Position numbers and translations under genes: made by a program. Below are positions 7,313-15,008 of a stretch of 20,616 nucleotides of DNA, piece after piece (the first letter of the stretch is position 1; every line of letters starts with the position of its first letter). The stretch spans positions 1-20,616 of the forward strand of contig CAKQMM010000002.1 in NCBI GenBank assembly GCA_934254755.1, read 5' to 3'. The notes under the pieces are model-generated. The model made no database searches and had not been told where the DNA came from. It worked only from the letters and a program-made list of their open reading frames with translations. The stretch comes from an uncultured Clostridia bacterium (GTDB taxonomy: Bacteria; Bacillota; Clostridia; Christensenellales; Borkfalkiaceae).

Positions 7313-7347
7313 CTAAAATGCAAGTATGTTCACTTGCACGGTTTTAG
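7313..7347. other. Inverted repeat in the 7172-7549 intergenic region
   Basis: TGCAAGT and ACTTGCA (7319-7325, 7332-7338) form a perfect stem around ATGTTC. It is extended by CTAAAA and TTTTAG across a 3-nt bulge. It lies upstream of the GH78-like promoter region. The rest of this 378-bp gap holds that promoter, the shared operator and the GH106-like terminator, and no convincing gene. Confidence 0.4.
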
Positions 7348-7482
7348 TTTTATTCGCCATATATTTTTCTTGCCGACTTGTAAAAAAGATAGCCGAAAAG
7401 GTTAAATCTTCAAAGCGCGGTCACCAAAGCCGCCCCCAAGATACACGCGGCGAGCGTTATCCACACCGCTGAAACTCCGCTT

Positions 7483-7520
7483 AAAAAGCGTTAAAAGCGA
7501 AAGGCGAACCTTCCGCTTTT
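7483..7520 (-). terminator. Probable terminator of the GH106-like gene
   Basis: On the minus transcript a 12-bp stem with one G-U pair (7520-7509 with 7504-7493) closes a stable UUCG tetraloop. It is followed by UUUU and, after AACGC, by UUUUU. It begins about 30 nt after the GH106-like stop codon. Confidence 0.7.
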
Positions 7521-7549
7521 TGAGCTTTAGCCGTTACGCCGTTATCCGC

Positions 7550-10500
7550 TTATTTTTCGTAAACTTCTATAACGGGCGATTTTAAAATGCCGTTATCTTT
7601 AAGCTGATATTCGTAGGCAAAGTTGCTGCCCGTAGCGTACCAGTAGTCAGGGCCTACCCAACTGTGCTTCGAGCAGTTGTGCAGGGCGTTAAAAGTGTTC
7701 ACGCGGGTTATATCGAGGGTAAACTTGACGGTGTGCGCGCCGCGCGGCAAATCTTTAAGTAAAAGCTTATAAGGCGCGTAAACTATTTTGCCCGCATCTT
7801 TATCGTCAACGCTGACGGAAATAAGCGCGCCGCGGTAAAGTGTGGAATTTATTATAACGTCGCTTTTTTTGTTTAACTTAATTTGCGTTTTATACGTTAG
7901 TTTCGAGCCGTAGAACGGAAGCCCTTGGTTTATTACGCTGCCAAAAGTTATTTTTTCGGGCTTTTTAACGATTTTTGCCGTCGCGCCCGTAGCGAAGACC
8001 CCGAAGTCACCCAAAATAAAGTTGTTTTCTAAGCTTGTGCGCTTTGAAAAAGGCGCTTTTATTATGAGTTCGTTTTCGCCTTTTTTAAGCTCGCCCAAAC
8101 GCACTTTAAAAATGTGTTTATCTACGTAATATCCGTCGTATACGACAGGCACGCTTTTGCCGTTGAAAATAATTTCGTCTGCGCCTTCGGTCGCCAAAGT
8201 TACGGGTAGCGCGATATCCGATACAAAACTATATTTTAAGTAAACGTATTCCTTTTCGCCCGTTTCTTTTATGCGCCAGGGCTGAACGTCGCACCCGTCG
8301 GCGTAGGGGTAGCCTTTTATTTTGCGTAATTTTTCGTCTATCTTTAAAATTTCTTCTTCGGCGTTATAAATTTTGCCGTCCATAGACCACTTTGCAATAT
8401 CTAAAACGAGCACGTTTTCTTCCGCGAGCGCAAAATTTACCGCTTCTTTAAAATCAACGGTTTTATCTGGCGTTTTGTCGTTAAATTCAATAAAATCGTC
8501 ATACGCTTTATGCTTAGCGGGCTTGTTTTTTGTAAGTTTTAATAAGAGCGAGTCCTGCCCGTAAAGAGCGGCGCGGATAATCGTTTTATCGTGCTCGAAT
8601 TTATATTCGGGCGTTTTTAATTCGCCGCTTATCGTGTCGTAAACGACGGGGTAAACTTTTTCGTTTAAAGTAATATACAAGTCGTCCGGCAAACAGGACG
8701 AAAAGTCGTAGCGGTTTTTTTCGACGAACCTTGCGATAAACAGCCACTTATCTTCGCCGTCGCTACGCAATTGGTGAAGATATTCTTCCGCATTTGCGCC
8801 CGCATTGTTGCCGCTTGCGTATTTAAGCGAAACGTAGCGGTCGCGTTCGAGCGCGTCTAATATAGATAGTTCGGTGAATTCGCATTTTTCGGCGTATTTT
8901 TTTAAGAATTTTTCGGCTTCCGCGTTTTTAACGCCGTCAACGAGCGCGGGCGCCGCGCCCGCAAGGAGGATATGCCCGCCGTTTTCGGCAAACGCCGTAA
9001 GCGCGTCGAGAGTCGTTTTTCTGATAGTTTTAAGCGCGGGTACGACTACGGTTTTATACGCCATATCGCCGACTTTAAACTTTTTGTCCTCTACTATTGC
9101 AGGCGTTTCCGCAAGTAAGCCTTCGCTTATAAAATCAAAGTCTATCATTCCGTTTAAAAGCCAGCGGGTTAAGTTCTGGAAGTTGTTTTCAACTTCGTTT
9201 GCGGCTTTAACCGATAAGTCTTTTGCCGAATAATTTATCCATTCGCTTTCAATCGGGAAGATAACGCCCACGTTCACGAGCGGTTTTCCTCGCGTTAAGC
9301 AAACGTTTAAGCGGGCGAAGTGGTCTTCGACGAATTTATACTCGTCGTACCACGCCGACTGATAGGATATCGAAGCGGGGTAGTCGCGCTTTGCGGAGCC
9401 GCGCATGCTGTACCAGCTTAAATGCGGCACGCGAAGAGTCACCCCGAGAGCCGCTTGCCAGTCGCCCTGGAATTTATGCCCGCGGAAGTCAAAGTCCCAC
9501 CCCGTAACGCCGTAAAGTTCGCTCGTCATGCCTTCTTTTTTATACTGGCGGACTATGCTTTGCGTTTGTTTTGCGGTGGTAAGTTCAACGGCGTTACATA
9601 GCATATCTATCCCCGGTATGCCGAATTCCGGGTAAAGCCGCATCGTTTCGCCGACGTATGCGGTTTGATTTTTAAGAGAGTCTTCAAGCAAAAGATGACC
9701 CGTAAAGTTTAAGTCATGCGCTTTGCACCAGTCGCCGCAGGTTTTAATAAACCCATCGCGGAAGCGAACGGTCAAATGGTTTAACATTTTATATAAAACG
9801 GTGCAAGGCGCGTTTTTTTGTTTAAAGAAAACTTCGGGCAGTTTTTCGACTATATCGTAGCCGTTTTCATTATAAAAAGTGGAAGGTAAGTCGGTCGTCC
9901 AGGCGCATTGTGCGGATTTTGAAATTTTTGAATAAGCAAGCGGGTTAAAACCCTCGAAATGAGGTTCGTCGGTGAAGATTGACGGAATGGTTTTGCCGAA
10001 TTCGCTCCCCACTTTGTTGAGATATGCGTTATACGTAACGTCAACGAACTTTTCGCACGCCGCCTTGTTCATAACGTCGATATACCCGTAACCGTTGAAC
10101 CAGCCGCTGTCTTTATCTATCGAAACGTAGGCATACCACTTTTTGCCGCTTGCGGTAGAGGCGGGCGCGATTTTTTTGTATGTCTTTAAATATCCGTCTT
10201 TATCGAGCGTCACGTCGTAAACTGCAAGCAGGTATTTTTTACCTCGCTTAAAACCCGTTTCGTCGGTTACGTAATTTTCGGGCGCGCCGATGTAAGAGTT
10301 ATGTGCGTAGCCCGAATACGCTTTCCGTTTTTCGACTTCGTCGTCGCAAACGGTCGTAAACTCAACGTGTTTTGCGCGGAACAGCGGGTTTTCGGTCACG
10401 AATCCGCCCGCCGCACCCGAAGCCCAGCGGTCTTCGTCGTATAAGTAAGCGAGCATGTTTTCCGATTTTGCTTTGCTTACGCAAGACGAAATAAGCTCCA

Positions 10501-10714
10501 TAAACTCTTCGCCCAAATACGGGGTCTGAAGCCCGCTTCTAACGTGCATGTGGAAGCCGCCGAGCCCCATTTTTTTGAAAACTTCTATCTGGCGCAAAAG
10601 TTCGTCCTTTTCAAGTTTGTCGTTCCACGCCCAAAAAGGGGCGGCGCGATATTCGCTCGTCGGATTTTTGAATAATTCTTCGTTAAAAATTTCTTTGCTT
10701 TTTTTATATAACAT
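7550..10714 (-). CDS. GH106-like alpha-L-rhamnosidase-type glycoside hydrolase
   Basis: 1054 residues with no signal peptide. The N-terminus has the hallmarks of the GH106-like family: YRAAPFWAWN (22-31), MGLGGFHMHVRSGLQTPYL (49-67) and YDEDRWASGAAGGF (92-105). Further barrel motifs are IFTDEPHFEGFNP (246-258), GHLLLEDS (339-346), SELYGVTGWDFDFRGHKFQG (398-417) and WYSMRGSAKRDYPASI (434-449). Glu250, Glu345 and Glu399 are visible acidic candidates for catalysis; I do not assign roles. The C-terminal half contains beta-sandwich modules, including a jelly-roll-like segment around 850-920. Known GH106 members hydrolyse alpha-L-rhamnosides of pectin-type glycans; the cytoplasmic location suggests oligosaccharide substrates. 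It has its own promoter with the operator-like element also found at the GH78-like gene. AAAGGAG lies 10 nt before the ATG. Confidence 0.88.
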   Translation of the reverse strand: MLYKKSKEIFNEELFKNPTSEYRAAPFWAWNDKLEKDELLRQIEVFKKMGLGGFHMHVRSGLQTPYLGEEFMELISSCVSKAKSENMLAYLYDEDRWASGAAGGFVTENPLFRAKHVEFTTVCDDEVEKRKAYSGYAHNSYIGAPENYVTDETGFKRGKKYLLAVYDVTLDKDGYLKTYKKIAPASTASGKKWYAYVSIDKDSGWFNGYGYIDVMNKAACEKFVDVTYNAYLNKVGSEFGKTIPSIFTDEPHFEGFNPLAYSKISKSAQCAWTTDLPSTFYNENGYDIVEKLPEVFFKQKNAPCTVLYKMLNHLTVRFRDGFIKTCGDWCKAHDLNFTGHLLLEDSLKNQTAYVGETMRLYPEFGIPGIDMLCNAVELTTAKQTQSIVRQYKKEGMTSELYGVTGWDFDFRGHKFQGDWQAALGVTLRVPHLSWYSMRGSAKRDYPASISYQSAWYDEYKFVEDHFARLNVCLTRGKPLVNVGVIFPIESEWINYSAKDLSVKAANEVENNFQNLTRWLLNGMIDFDFISEGLLAETPAIVEDKKFKVGDMAYKTVVVPALKTIRKTTLDALTAFAENGGHILLAGAAPALVDGVKNAEAEKFLKKYAEKCEFTELSILDALERDRYVSLKYASGNNAGANAEEYLHQLRSDGEDKWLFIARFVEKNRYDFSSCLPDDLYITLNEKVYPVVYDTISGELKTPEYKFEHDKTIIRAALYGQDSLLLKLTKNKPAKHKAYDDFIEFNDKTPDKTVDFKEAVNFALAEENVLVLDIAKWSMDGKIYNAEEEILKIDEKLRKIKGYPYADGCDVQPWRIKETGEKEYVYLKYSFVSDIALPVTLATEGADEIIFNGKSVPVVYDGYYVDKHIFKVRLGELKKGENELIIKAPFSKRTSLENNFILGDFGVFATGATAKIVKKPEKITFGSVINQGLPFYGSKLTYKTQIKLNKKSDVIINSTLYRGALISVSVDDKDAGKIVYAPYKLLLKDLPRGAHTVKFTLDITRVNTFNALHNCSKHSWVGPDYWYATGSNFAYEYQLKDNGILKSPVIEVYEK

Positions 10715-10764
10715 AAAAACGGTTCTCCTTTAAAAATCAGTTCAAATAAACTTCCTTTTAAACT

Positions 10765-10793
10765 ATTATATAGTCGTTTGTCGATAATTTCAA
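10765..10793 (-). promoter_or_regulatory. Promoter of the GH106-like gene
   Basis: TTGAAA (10793-10788) and TATAAT (10770-10765) on the minus strand are spaced 17 bp apart, about 50 nt before the start codon. Confidence 0.85.
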
Positions 10794-10796
10794 CAG

Positions 10797-10824
10797 GGGT
10801 AATTTTATTTTTTACACGGGTAAT
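10797..10824 (-). promoter_or_regulatory. Shared operator-like direct repeat upstream of the GH106-like promoter
   Basis: GGGTAAT occurs twice on the plus strand (10797-10803 and 10818-10824), start to start 21 bp, separated by TTTATTTTTTACAC. The nearer copy is 3 bp from the -35 box. It matches the element at 7240-7266 in core sequence, order and distance to -35. Confidence 0.6.
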
Positions 10825-10876
10825 TTAAAGTTTTATTCGGGGGTTACGCTCTCTATCCGCTAATCGCTAAAAACGC

Positions 10877-10906
10877 TTGACTTTAACGACCGTAAAAGAA
10901 TATACT
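10877..10906 (+). promoter_or_regulatory. Promoter of the AbrB-ABC operon
   Basis: TTGACT (10877-10882) and TATACT (10901-10906) are spaced 18 bp apart, about 38 bp before the AbrB-like start codon. Confidence 0.75.
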
Positions 10907-10944
10907 GTAATAAAAGTAAGAAAAATAATAAAAATAGGAGAGTT

Positions 10945-11175
10945 ATGAAAAAGAGCGGCAAATATATGTGGACTGCAAAAGTCAACCAAAAAGGGCAGAT
11001 AGTTATCCCCAAAGAAGCGCGCGAAGTTTTTAACATAAACGAAGGCGACGATTTGATACTGTTCGGCGACATCGAGCGGGGGATAGCGATTGCAAAAATG
11101 GACGATTACGCCGAGTTTGCTCACGCCATTTTCGCGCTGAACGGCAAAACACCCGGGGGCGATAAAAATGATTGA
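10945..11175 (+). CDS. AbrB/MazE/SpoVT-type transcription regulator
   Basis: 76 residues. The N-terminal ~50 residues match the swapped-hairpin AbrB fold: WTAKVNQKGQIVIPKEAREVF followed by NINEGDDLILFGD. The C-terminal 25 residues are a short Asp/Lys-rich tail with no recognisable domain. Such proteins bind DNA as dimers and usually repress their own operon. Here the gene is first in an operon with an ABC transporter and overlaps the ATPase gene by 8 bp, so it probably controls that transporter, perhaps in response to cell state or a peptide/drug. It has a clear AGGAG site upstream of the ATG. No toxin gene is adjacent, so a MazE antitoxin role is unlikely. Confidence 0.9.
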   Translation: MKKSGKYMWTAKVNQKGQIVIPKEAREVFNINEGDDLILFGDIERGIAIAKMDDYAEFAHAIFALNGKTPGGDKND

Positions 11176-11881
11176 AATCAAAAACGTATATAAAAAGTTT
11201 AAAAACGTTACCGCGCTGAACGGGCTTACGCTTACTATCCGCGATAACGAGTGTTTCAGTTTGCTCGGGTTAAACGGGGCAGGCAAAACGACGCTTATAA
11301 ACGTCCTATCCACCGTTATCAAAAAAGACGGGGGCGAAGTTTATATAAACGGCGTAAACTTAGATAAAGACCCCGAAAAAGTCCGCAAAATAATAAACGT
11401 TTCCCCGCAGGAAAACGCGGTTTGCAAAAAACTTACCGTTAAAGAAAATTTAGAGCTCGTAGCCGACCTATACGGCGTTGAAAACAAGGCGGAAAAAGTC
11501 GCCGCCGCGATTAAAAAATTCGGGCTTTTAGAAAAGGCGGGCGTTCAGGCAAGGAAGTTAAGCGGCGGTCAGCAAAGAAGGCTTTCGATTGCGCTTGCGA
11601 TAATAAGCGAGCCGCAAATTCTGTTTTTAGACGAGCCGACTTTGGGGCTTGACGTCAAGGCGCGCGCCGTTTTGTGGGGCGTTATCGAGGAATTAAAAAA
11701 GGAAATGACCGTTGTTTTAACCACCCACTATCTCGACGAAGTTGAGCATTTAAGCGACCGCGTGGGGATAATGACCAAGGGCAAAATCAAAGCCGTCGGC
11801 ACCGTTAAAGAAATAACGGAACAAACGGGCAAAAACTCGCTTGAAGAAGCCTTTTTGTCGCTCACCGAGGAGGACGTATGA
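11168..11881 (+). CDS. ABC transporter ATP-binding protein (ABC-2 exporter type)
   Basis: 237 residues. All nucleotide-binding motifs are present: Walker A GLNGAGKTT (34-42), Q-loop near SPQEN (79-83), signature LSGGQQRR (131-138), Walker B ILFLDEP (151-157), D-loop GLD and switch His187 in TTHYLDE. It resembles the DrrA/CcmA-like ATPases that pair with ABC-2 permeases for export of lipids, drugs or peptides. Its start overlaps the AbrB-like gene by 8 bp and its stop overlaps the permease start by 4 bp (ATGA), so the three genes are translationally coupled. The substrate cannot be predicted. Confidence 0.95.
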   Translation: MIEIKNVYKKFKNVTALNGLTLTIRDNECFSLLGLNGAGKTTLINVLSTVIKKDGGEVYINGVNLDKDPEKVRKIINVSPQENAVCKKLTVKENLELVADLYGVENKAEKVAAAIKKFGLLEKAGVQARKLSGGQQRRLSIALAIISEPQILFLDEPTLGLDVKARAVLWGVIEELKKEMTVVLTTHYLDEVEHLSDRVGIMTKGKIKAVGTVKEITEQTGKNSLEEAFLSLTEEDV

Positions 11882-12618
11882 AAAGTTTATCCGCGCTTAT
11901 TAAGCGCAATTTTTTAGAGATAGTCCGCGACCCGTTAAGTTTGATTTTTTGCGCGGCGTTCCCCCTTGTAATGCTGATATTTATGAATATAACCGTCGGG
12001 AACTTGGACGGCGGCGGAGCGGCGATTTTCAAAATAGATACCTACGCCCCCGCGATTTGCGTTTTCGGCTTCACCTTTACGATGATGTTCACCGCAATGC
12101 AGATAGCGGGCGACAAAAACACGTCGTTTATTAAACGTATAAAAATTTCGCCCGTCGGAAGAGTCACTTATTTAATGAGTTTCGTCTTTGCGGCGATGCC
12201 GATCGCGTTTTTGCCAACGGTTTTGTTTTTTATCGTGGCGGTTATTTTAAAGTACCCGTTTAACGCGAAAATTTTGCTCACGTTTTTGTATCTTATTCCG
12301 TCGGCGTTTTTGTACGTCTCGCTCGGCGTTTTAATAGGCGAACTTTGCTCCGACGAGAAAAAGACCGGACCCATATGCTCGATAATCGTTTCGGTTACAT
12401 CGATTTTAGGCGGAATATTTATGCCCGTCGAAATTTTAAGCGGCGCGATGGAAAAGATTGCGAACGCGCTCCCCTTTAAGCACAGCGTAGAGATAGCAAG
12501 CAAAATTTTAATTGACGGCGCGGCCGCGATTTACCCGAATATAATTTACGTTTTAGCATACGCTTTTGCCGCCTGGCTCGCTATTTTTGTAATCGAAAAA
12601 ATAAAATCTGCTAAATAA
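11878..12618 (+). CDS. ABC-2 type permease
   Basis: 246 residues. The sequence starts with a cytoplasmic amphipathic stretch containing RNFLEIVRDPLSLIF (9-23), typical of ABC-2 permeases. About six hydrophobic segments follow (near 20-36, 58-75, 100-125, 135-155, 165-185 and 220-240). A polar CSDEKKTGP loop lies between segments four and five. It would form the membrane half of an exporter with the ATPase encoded immediately upstream. The operon ends 18 bp later at a strong terminator. The cargo could be an antimicrobial, lipid or cell-wall precursor; nothing in the sequence decides. Confidence 0.92.
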   Translation: MKSLSALIKRNFLEIVRDPLSLIFCAAFPLVMLIFMNITVGNLDGGGAAIFKIDTYAPAICVFGFTFTMMFTAMQIAGDKNTSFIKRIKISPVGRVTYLMSFVFAAMPIAFLPTVLFFIVAVILKYPFNAKILLTFLYLIPSAFLYVSLGVLIGELCSDEKKTGPICSIIVSVTSILGGIFMPVEILSGAMEKIANALPFKHSVEIASKILIDGAAAIYPNIIYVLAYAFAAWLAIFVIEKIKSAK

Positions 12619-12635
12619 AAATTTATTTATATAAT

Positions 12636-12673
12636 GCCCTTTTGCAAAATGCTTTGTAAAAGGGCGGTTTTTT
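12636..12673 (+). terminator. Intrinsic terminator of the AbrB-ABC operon
   Basis: A 13-bp stem with one G-U pair (12636-12648 with 12653-12665) around an ATGC loop, followed by GG and six T residues. Confidence 0.92.
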
Positions 12674-12800
12674 ATTTAAAAGGGTATTTATTGTTTTTAA
12701 GGGCGTGGCGGTTATTGCGTTTAAAAAGGGTGTTCATAAGTTTTGTTTGCGAGTTTGCTTACGTAAGTTTTACAAAAATTAAAATCAGCGCAATCGATAT

Positions 12801-12882
12801 TCGCTCAAATTCTACATTATTCGCCCAAATTTAACTAAATTTAGGTGTATTATTGCCCAAACCTATTGACAATCGCCCAATT
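12801..12882 (+). repeat. Four direct repeats (iterons) over the fic promoter
   Basis: Copies of TCGCCCAAAT-like sequence start at 12801 (TCGCTCAAAT), 12821 (TCGCCCAAAT), 12853 (TTGCCCAAAC) and 12873 (TCGCCCAATT). Start-to-start distances are 20, 32 and 20 bp, that is two pairs offset by 52 bp, so all copies lie close to the same helix face. The last copy lies in the promoter spacer. It is probably a repressor operator; the regulator may be the Fic protein itself through its winged helix. Confidence 0.6.
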
Positions 12883-12894
12883 TATGGGTATAAT
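12866..12894 (+). promoter_or_regulatory. Consensus sigma-A promoter of fic
   Basis: TTGACA (12866-12871) and TATAAT (12889-12894) match the consensus perfectly at 17-bp spacing. The predicted transcription start, about 12901, argues for the ATG at 12921 as the start codon rather than the in-frame TTG at 12906. Confidence 0.92.
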
Positions 12895-12920
12895 TGTGCT
12901 AATCGTTGGGGGTTAGGCGT

Positions 12921-13967
12921 ATGAGAAGTTTTGATTACAAAAAATTAAAGGATATCAAGTGGGATAGTGAGATATTAGGTCTGGTTGCCAAAATACACGA
13001 ATATAAAGGGAAGCAAACGTTATTTTTAAAACAAAAGCCCGCAACTCTTGAAAAACTCGTGGATATAGCAAAAATACAAAGCACCGAAGCATCCAATAAA
13101 ATAGAAGGTATCGTAACCACTGCCACCCGCATTAAGCAGTTATGCGACCAAAAAACTGCGCCGAGGACGAGAGATGAAGAAGAAATTTCGGGGTATCGCG
13201 ACGCGCTGGCTTTAATTCACGAAAGTTACGAATATATTCCGATAAAATCTTCATATATTTTGCAGTTGCATCAGGTTTTGTATCGTTATTCTCAAAGGGA
13301 TATCGGCGGCAGATTTAAAAATACGCAAAACTATATTGCGGAGGTTAAGGATAGCGGCGAGCAAATCGTGCGTTTTATGCCGCTTGACCCGTTTGAAACG
13401 CCTATGGCAATAGACGCTATATGCGAAAGTTTTAACCGCGAAACAGATTCTTGCGAGATAGATCCGCTTATTTTAATCTCGGCGTTTATTATTGATTTTT
13501 TGTGTATCCATCCGTTCAATGACGGCAACGGAAGAATGTCAAGGTTGCTGACGACGTTGCTTTTGTATCGTGCGGGTTACATTGTGGGTAAATACGTGAG
13601 TTTGGAAAGCAAAATCGAGAAAACAAAAGCGAGTTATTACGAAGCTTTAAAAAAAAGCGATATAAACTGGAATAGTGAAGAAAACGATATTACCCCTTTC
13701 TTAAAATATATGCTCGGAACGATTTTGGCGGCTTACAGAGATTTTGAAGAAAGAGTAATTTTAGTGGAAGGTAAAAATTCTGCAATCGATTTGGTTCGGA
13801 ATGCGGTAAACAATACAATCGGTAAGTTTACGAAGAGCGATATAATGGAACTTGTGCCGTCCGTCGGTAAAACGTCTGTTGAAAATTCGCTGAAAACTTT
13901 GATTGATAAAGGCGTTATCGAAAGAGTGGGCAAGGGGAAAGCAACGTTTTATTTTAGGAAAAATTGA
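12921..13967 (+). CDS. fic: Fic family protein (class II) with C-terminal winged helix
   Basis: 348 residues from the ATG at 12921, which has a GGGGG site 8 nt upstream. Residues ~1-90 form the Fic N-terminal domain with inhibitory motif SNKIEG (58-63; Ser58 and Glu62), as in class II Fic proteins, where the Glu blocks ATP binding. The Fic core carries the full catalytic motif HPFNDGNGRMSR (197-208), with His197 as catalytic base. Residues ~285-348 look like a winged helix-turn-helix (KSDIMELVPSVGKTSVENSL, then GVIERVGKGKATFYF). The enzyme would transfer AMP from ATP to a protein hydroxyl; the target is unknown. Its consensus promoter overlapped by iterons suggests autoregulation. It is flanked by terminators, a single-gene unit, with no antitoxin gene needed. 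Bases 12674-12800 show no other feature. Confidence 0.95.
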   Translation: MRSFDYKKLKDIKWDSEILGLVAKIHEYKGKQTLFLKQKPATLEKLVDIAKIQSTEASNKIEGIVTTATRIKQLCDQKTAPRTRDEEEISGYRDALALIHESYEYIPIKSSYILQLHQVLYRYSQRDIGGRFKNTQNYIAEVKDSGEQIVRFMPLDPFETPMAIDAICESFNRETDSCEIDPLILISAFIIDFLCIHPFNDGNGRMSRLLTTLLLYRAGYIVGKYVSLESKIEKTKASYYEALKKSDINWNSEENDITPFLKYMLGTILAAYRDFEERVILVEGKNSAIDLVRNAVNNTIGKFTKSDIMELVPSVGKTSVENSLKTLIDKGVIERVGKGKATFYFRKN

Positions 13968-13989
13968 CGATATACTTAAAATTTAAACA

Positions 13990-14027
13990 AAGCCCCCTTT
14001 CGCTACACGTATAGGGAAAGGGGGCTT
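13990..14027. terminator. Terminator between fic and the YitT-like gene
   Basis: A perfect 12-bp stem (13990-14001 with 14016-14027) with short T-rich tails on both strands. It can serve the convergent genes on either side. Confidence 0.8.
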
Positions 14028-14084
14028 ATTTATTGCCTTTGAAAGCGGGTACTTATTGTCGCTAATGGTGTGGCATTTATTATT

Positions 14085-14951
14085 TTAAAACTGGTGGAAG
14101 CCTTTGCCGTAAACTTCGTGCGCGTCGCACACGATGACGAAGGCGTTTTCGTCAAGCGTTTTGACCGCTTGCTTAATTTGTTCTATCTGGTTGTTTTTAA
14201 CGCAGGTTAAAAGCACCCCTTTCGGTCTTTTAGAGTACAAACCTTCGCCGTTTATAAGGGTTATTCCGCGCGGGCTGTGCGACAGCAAAAAGTCGGATAT
14301 TTCTTCGTGTTTTTCGGTTATAACGTAGCAAAGTTTGGCTTTTGTGAAGCCCATAACTATAATGTCGCTGACTTTTGCGCAGACAAAGACTAATATAAGC
14401 GCGTACAAAACGTTCTCAAAGTCTTTCATCCCTATCGCGCCCGCCAGAACTATAAGTCCGTCGAACACGGCGGCGTGCGCCGCAATGGTTCCGACGGGTA
14501 CGAGTTTATGGGTTATCCGCCCCAAAAGTTCCGTTCCGCCCGAAGACATTTCGTACTTAATAAACAAGCCTATCCCCACGCCTTGAAGTATGCCGCCGTA
14601 AACCGCCGCCAGAATTTTATTCGTCGTGACGGTTACGCCTATCAGCCTGTATAGATACGAAGTGAGGGTGGTTATGCCGCCCAAAGTCGCCGTCGTTATC
14701 AAGCAGCGCAAGGTGAACCGTGCGCCCATTATTTTATATCCGCCGATAAGAATAGGTATATTAAGCGCGATTATAAAAACGCCCGTAGGTAGTCCCGTTA
14801 AAATGTTGATGAGCGAAGCGGCTCCGCTTACGCCGCCGCCGACGATTTTATTCGGCACCAAAAACACGCTTAAACTAAGCGAGTAGGATAGTGAGGCGAG
14901 CACCATAAACGCATATCTTTTTATAATATCTTTAACTTCCGTTTTTTTCAT
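14085..14951 (-). CDS. YitT-family membrane protein (DUF161/DUF2179)
   Basis: 288 residues. The N-terminal ~200 residues hold five or six hydrophobic segments, including FLVPNKIVGGGVSGAASL (30-47), the characteristic start of YitT proteins, and a YEMSSGGTELLGRI motif. The C-terminal 88 residues (201-288) form the soluble DUF2179 domain, with RPKGVLLTCV and a final HEVYGKGF. Transport of small solutes has been suggested for some YitT relatives, but the role is not established. The upstream ribosome binding site is weak (GAAAAG). It follows the SufB-like gene by 57 bp with a hairpin in between, so it may be read through from that operon. Confidence 0.9.
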   Translation of the reverse strand: MKKTEVKDIIKRYAFMVLASLSYSLSLSVFLVPNKIVGGGVSGAASLINILTGLPTGVFIIALNIPILIGGYKIMGARFTLRCLITTATLGGITTLTSYLYRLIGVTVTTNKILAAVYGGILQGVGIGLFIKYEMSSGGTELLGRITHKLVPVGTIAAHAAVFDGLIVLAGAIGMKDFENVLYALILVFVCAKVSDIIVMGFTKAKLCYVITEKHEEISDFLLSHSPRGITLINGEGLYSKRPKGVLLTCVKNNQIEQIKQAVKTLDENAFVIVCDAHEVYGKGFHQF

Positions 14952-14966
14952 ACTTTTCTATAAACT

Positions 14967-14998
14967 TAGCCGAGCGGGGGTCGATTTTCGCTCGGCTA
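14967..14998 (-). terminator. Hairpin between the SufB-like and YitT-like genes
   Basis: A perfect 10-bp stem, TAGCCGAGCG/CGCTCGGCTA (14967-14976 with 14989-14998), with a 12-nt loop. No U-run follows on the minus strand, so it is at most a weak terminator or an mRNA 3'-end stabiliser. The core repeats that of the hairpin at 5471-5499. Confidence 0.5.
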
Positions 14999-15008
14999 TT
15001 ATATGGTT

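Noticed and set aside
7287..7319. Plus-strand promoter (TTGACA with TAAAAT)
   Set aside because: The spacer is 21 bp, too long for a normal sigma-A promoter.
10945..11175. AbrB-like protein as a MazE-type antitoxin
   Set aside because: No toxin gene is adjacent; it is the first gene of an ABC transporter operon.
12634..12834. Plus-strand 66-codon frame after the ABC-2 permease
   Set aside because: It begins inside the terminator hairpin, has no ribosome binding site and runs through the fic iteron region.
12906..12920. TTG start for fic, 15 bp upstream of the ATG
   Set aside because: It lies only about 5 nt after the predicted transcription start and has no ribosome binding site, whereas the ATG at 12921 has one.
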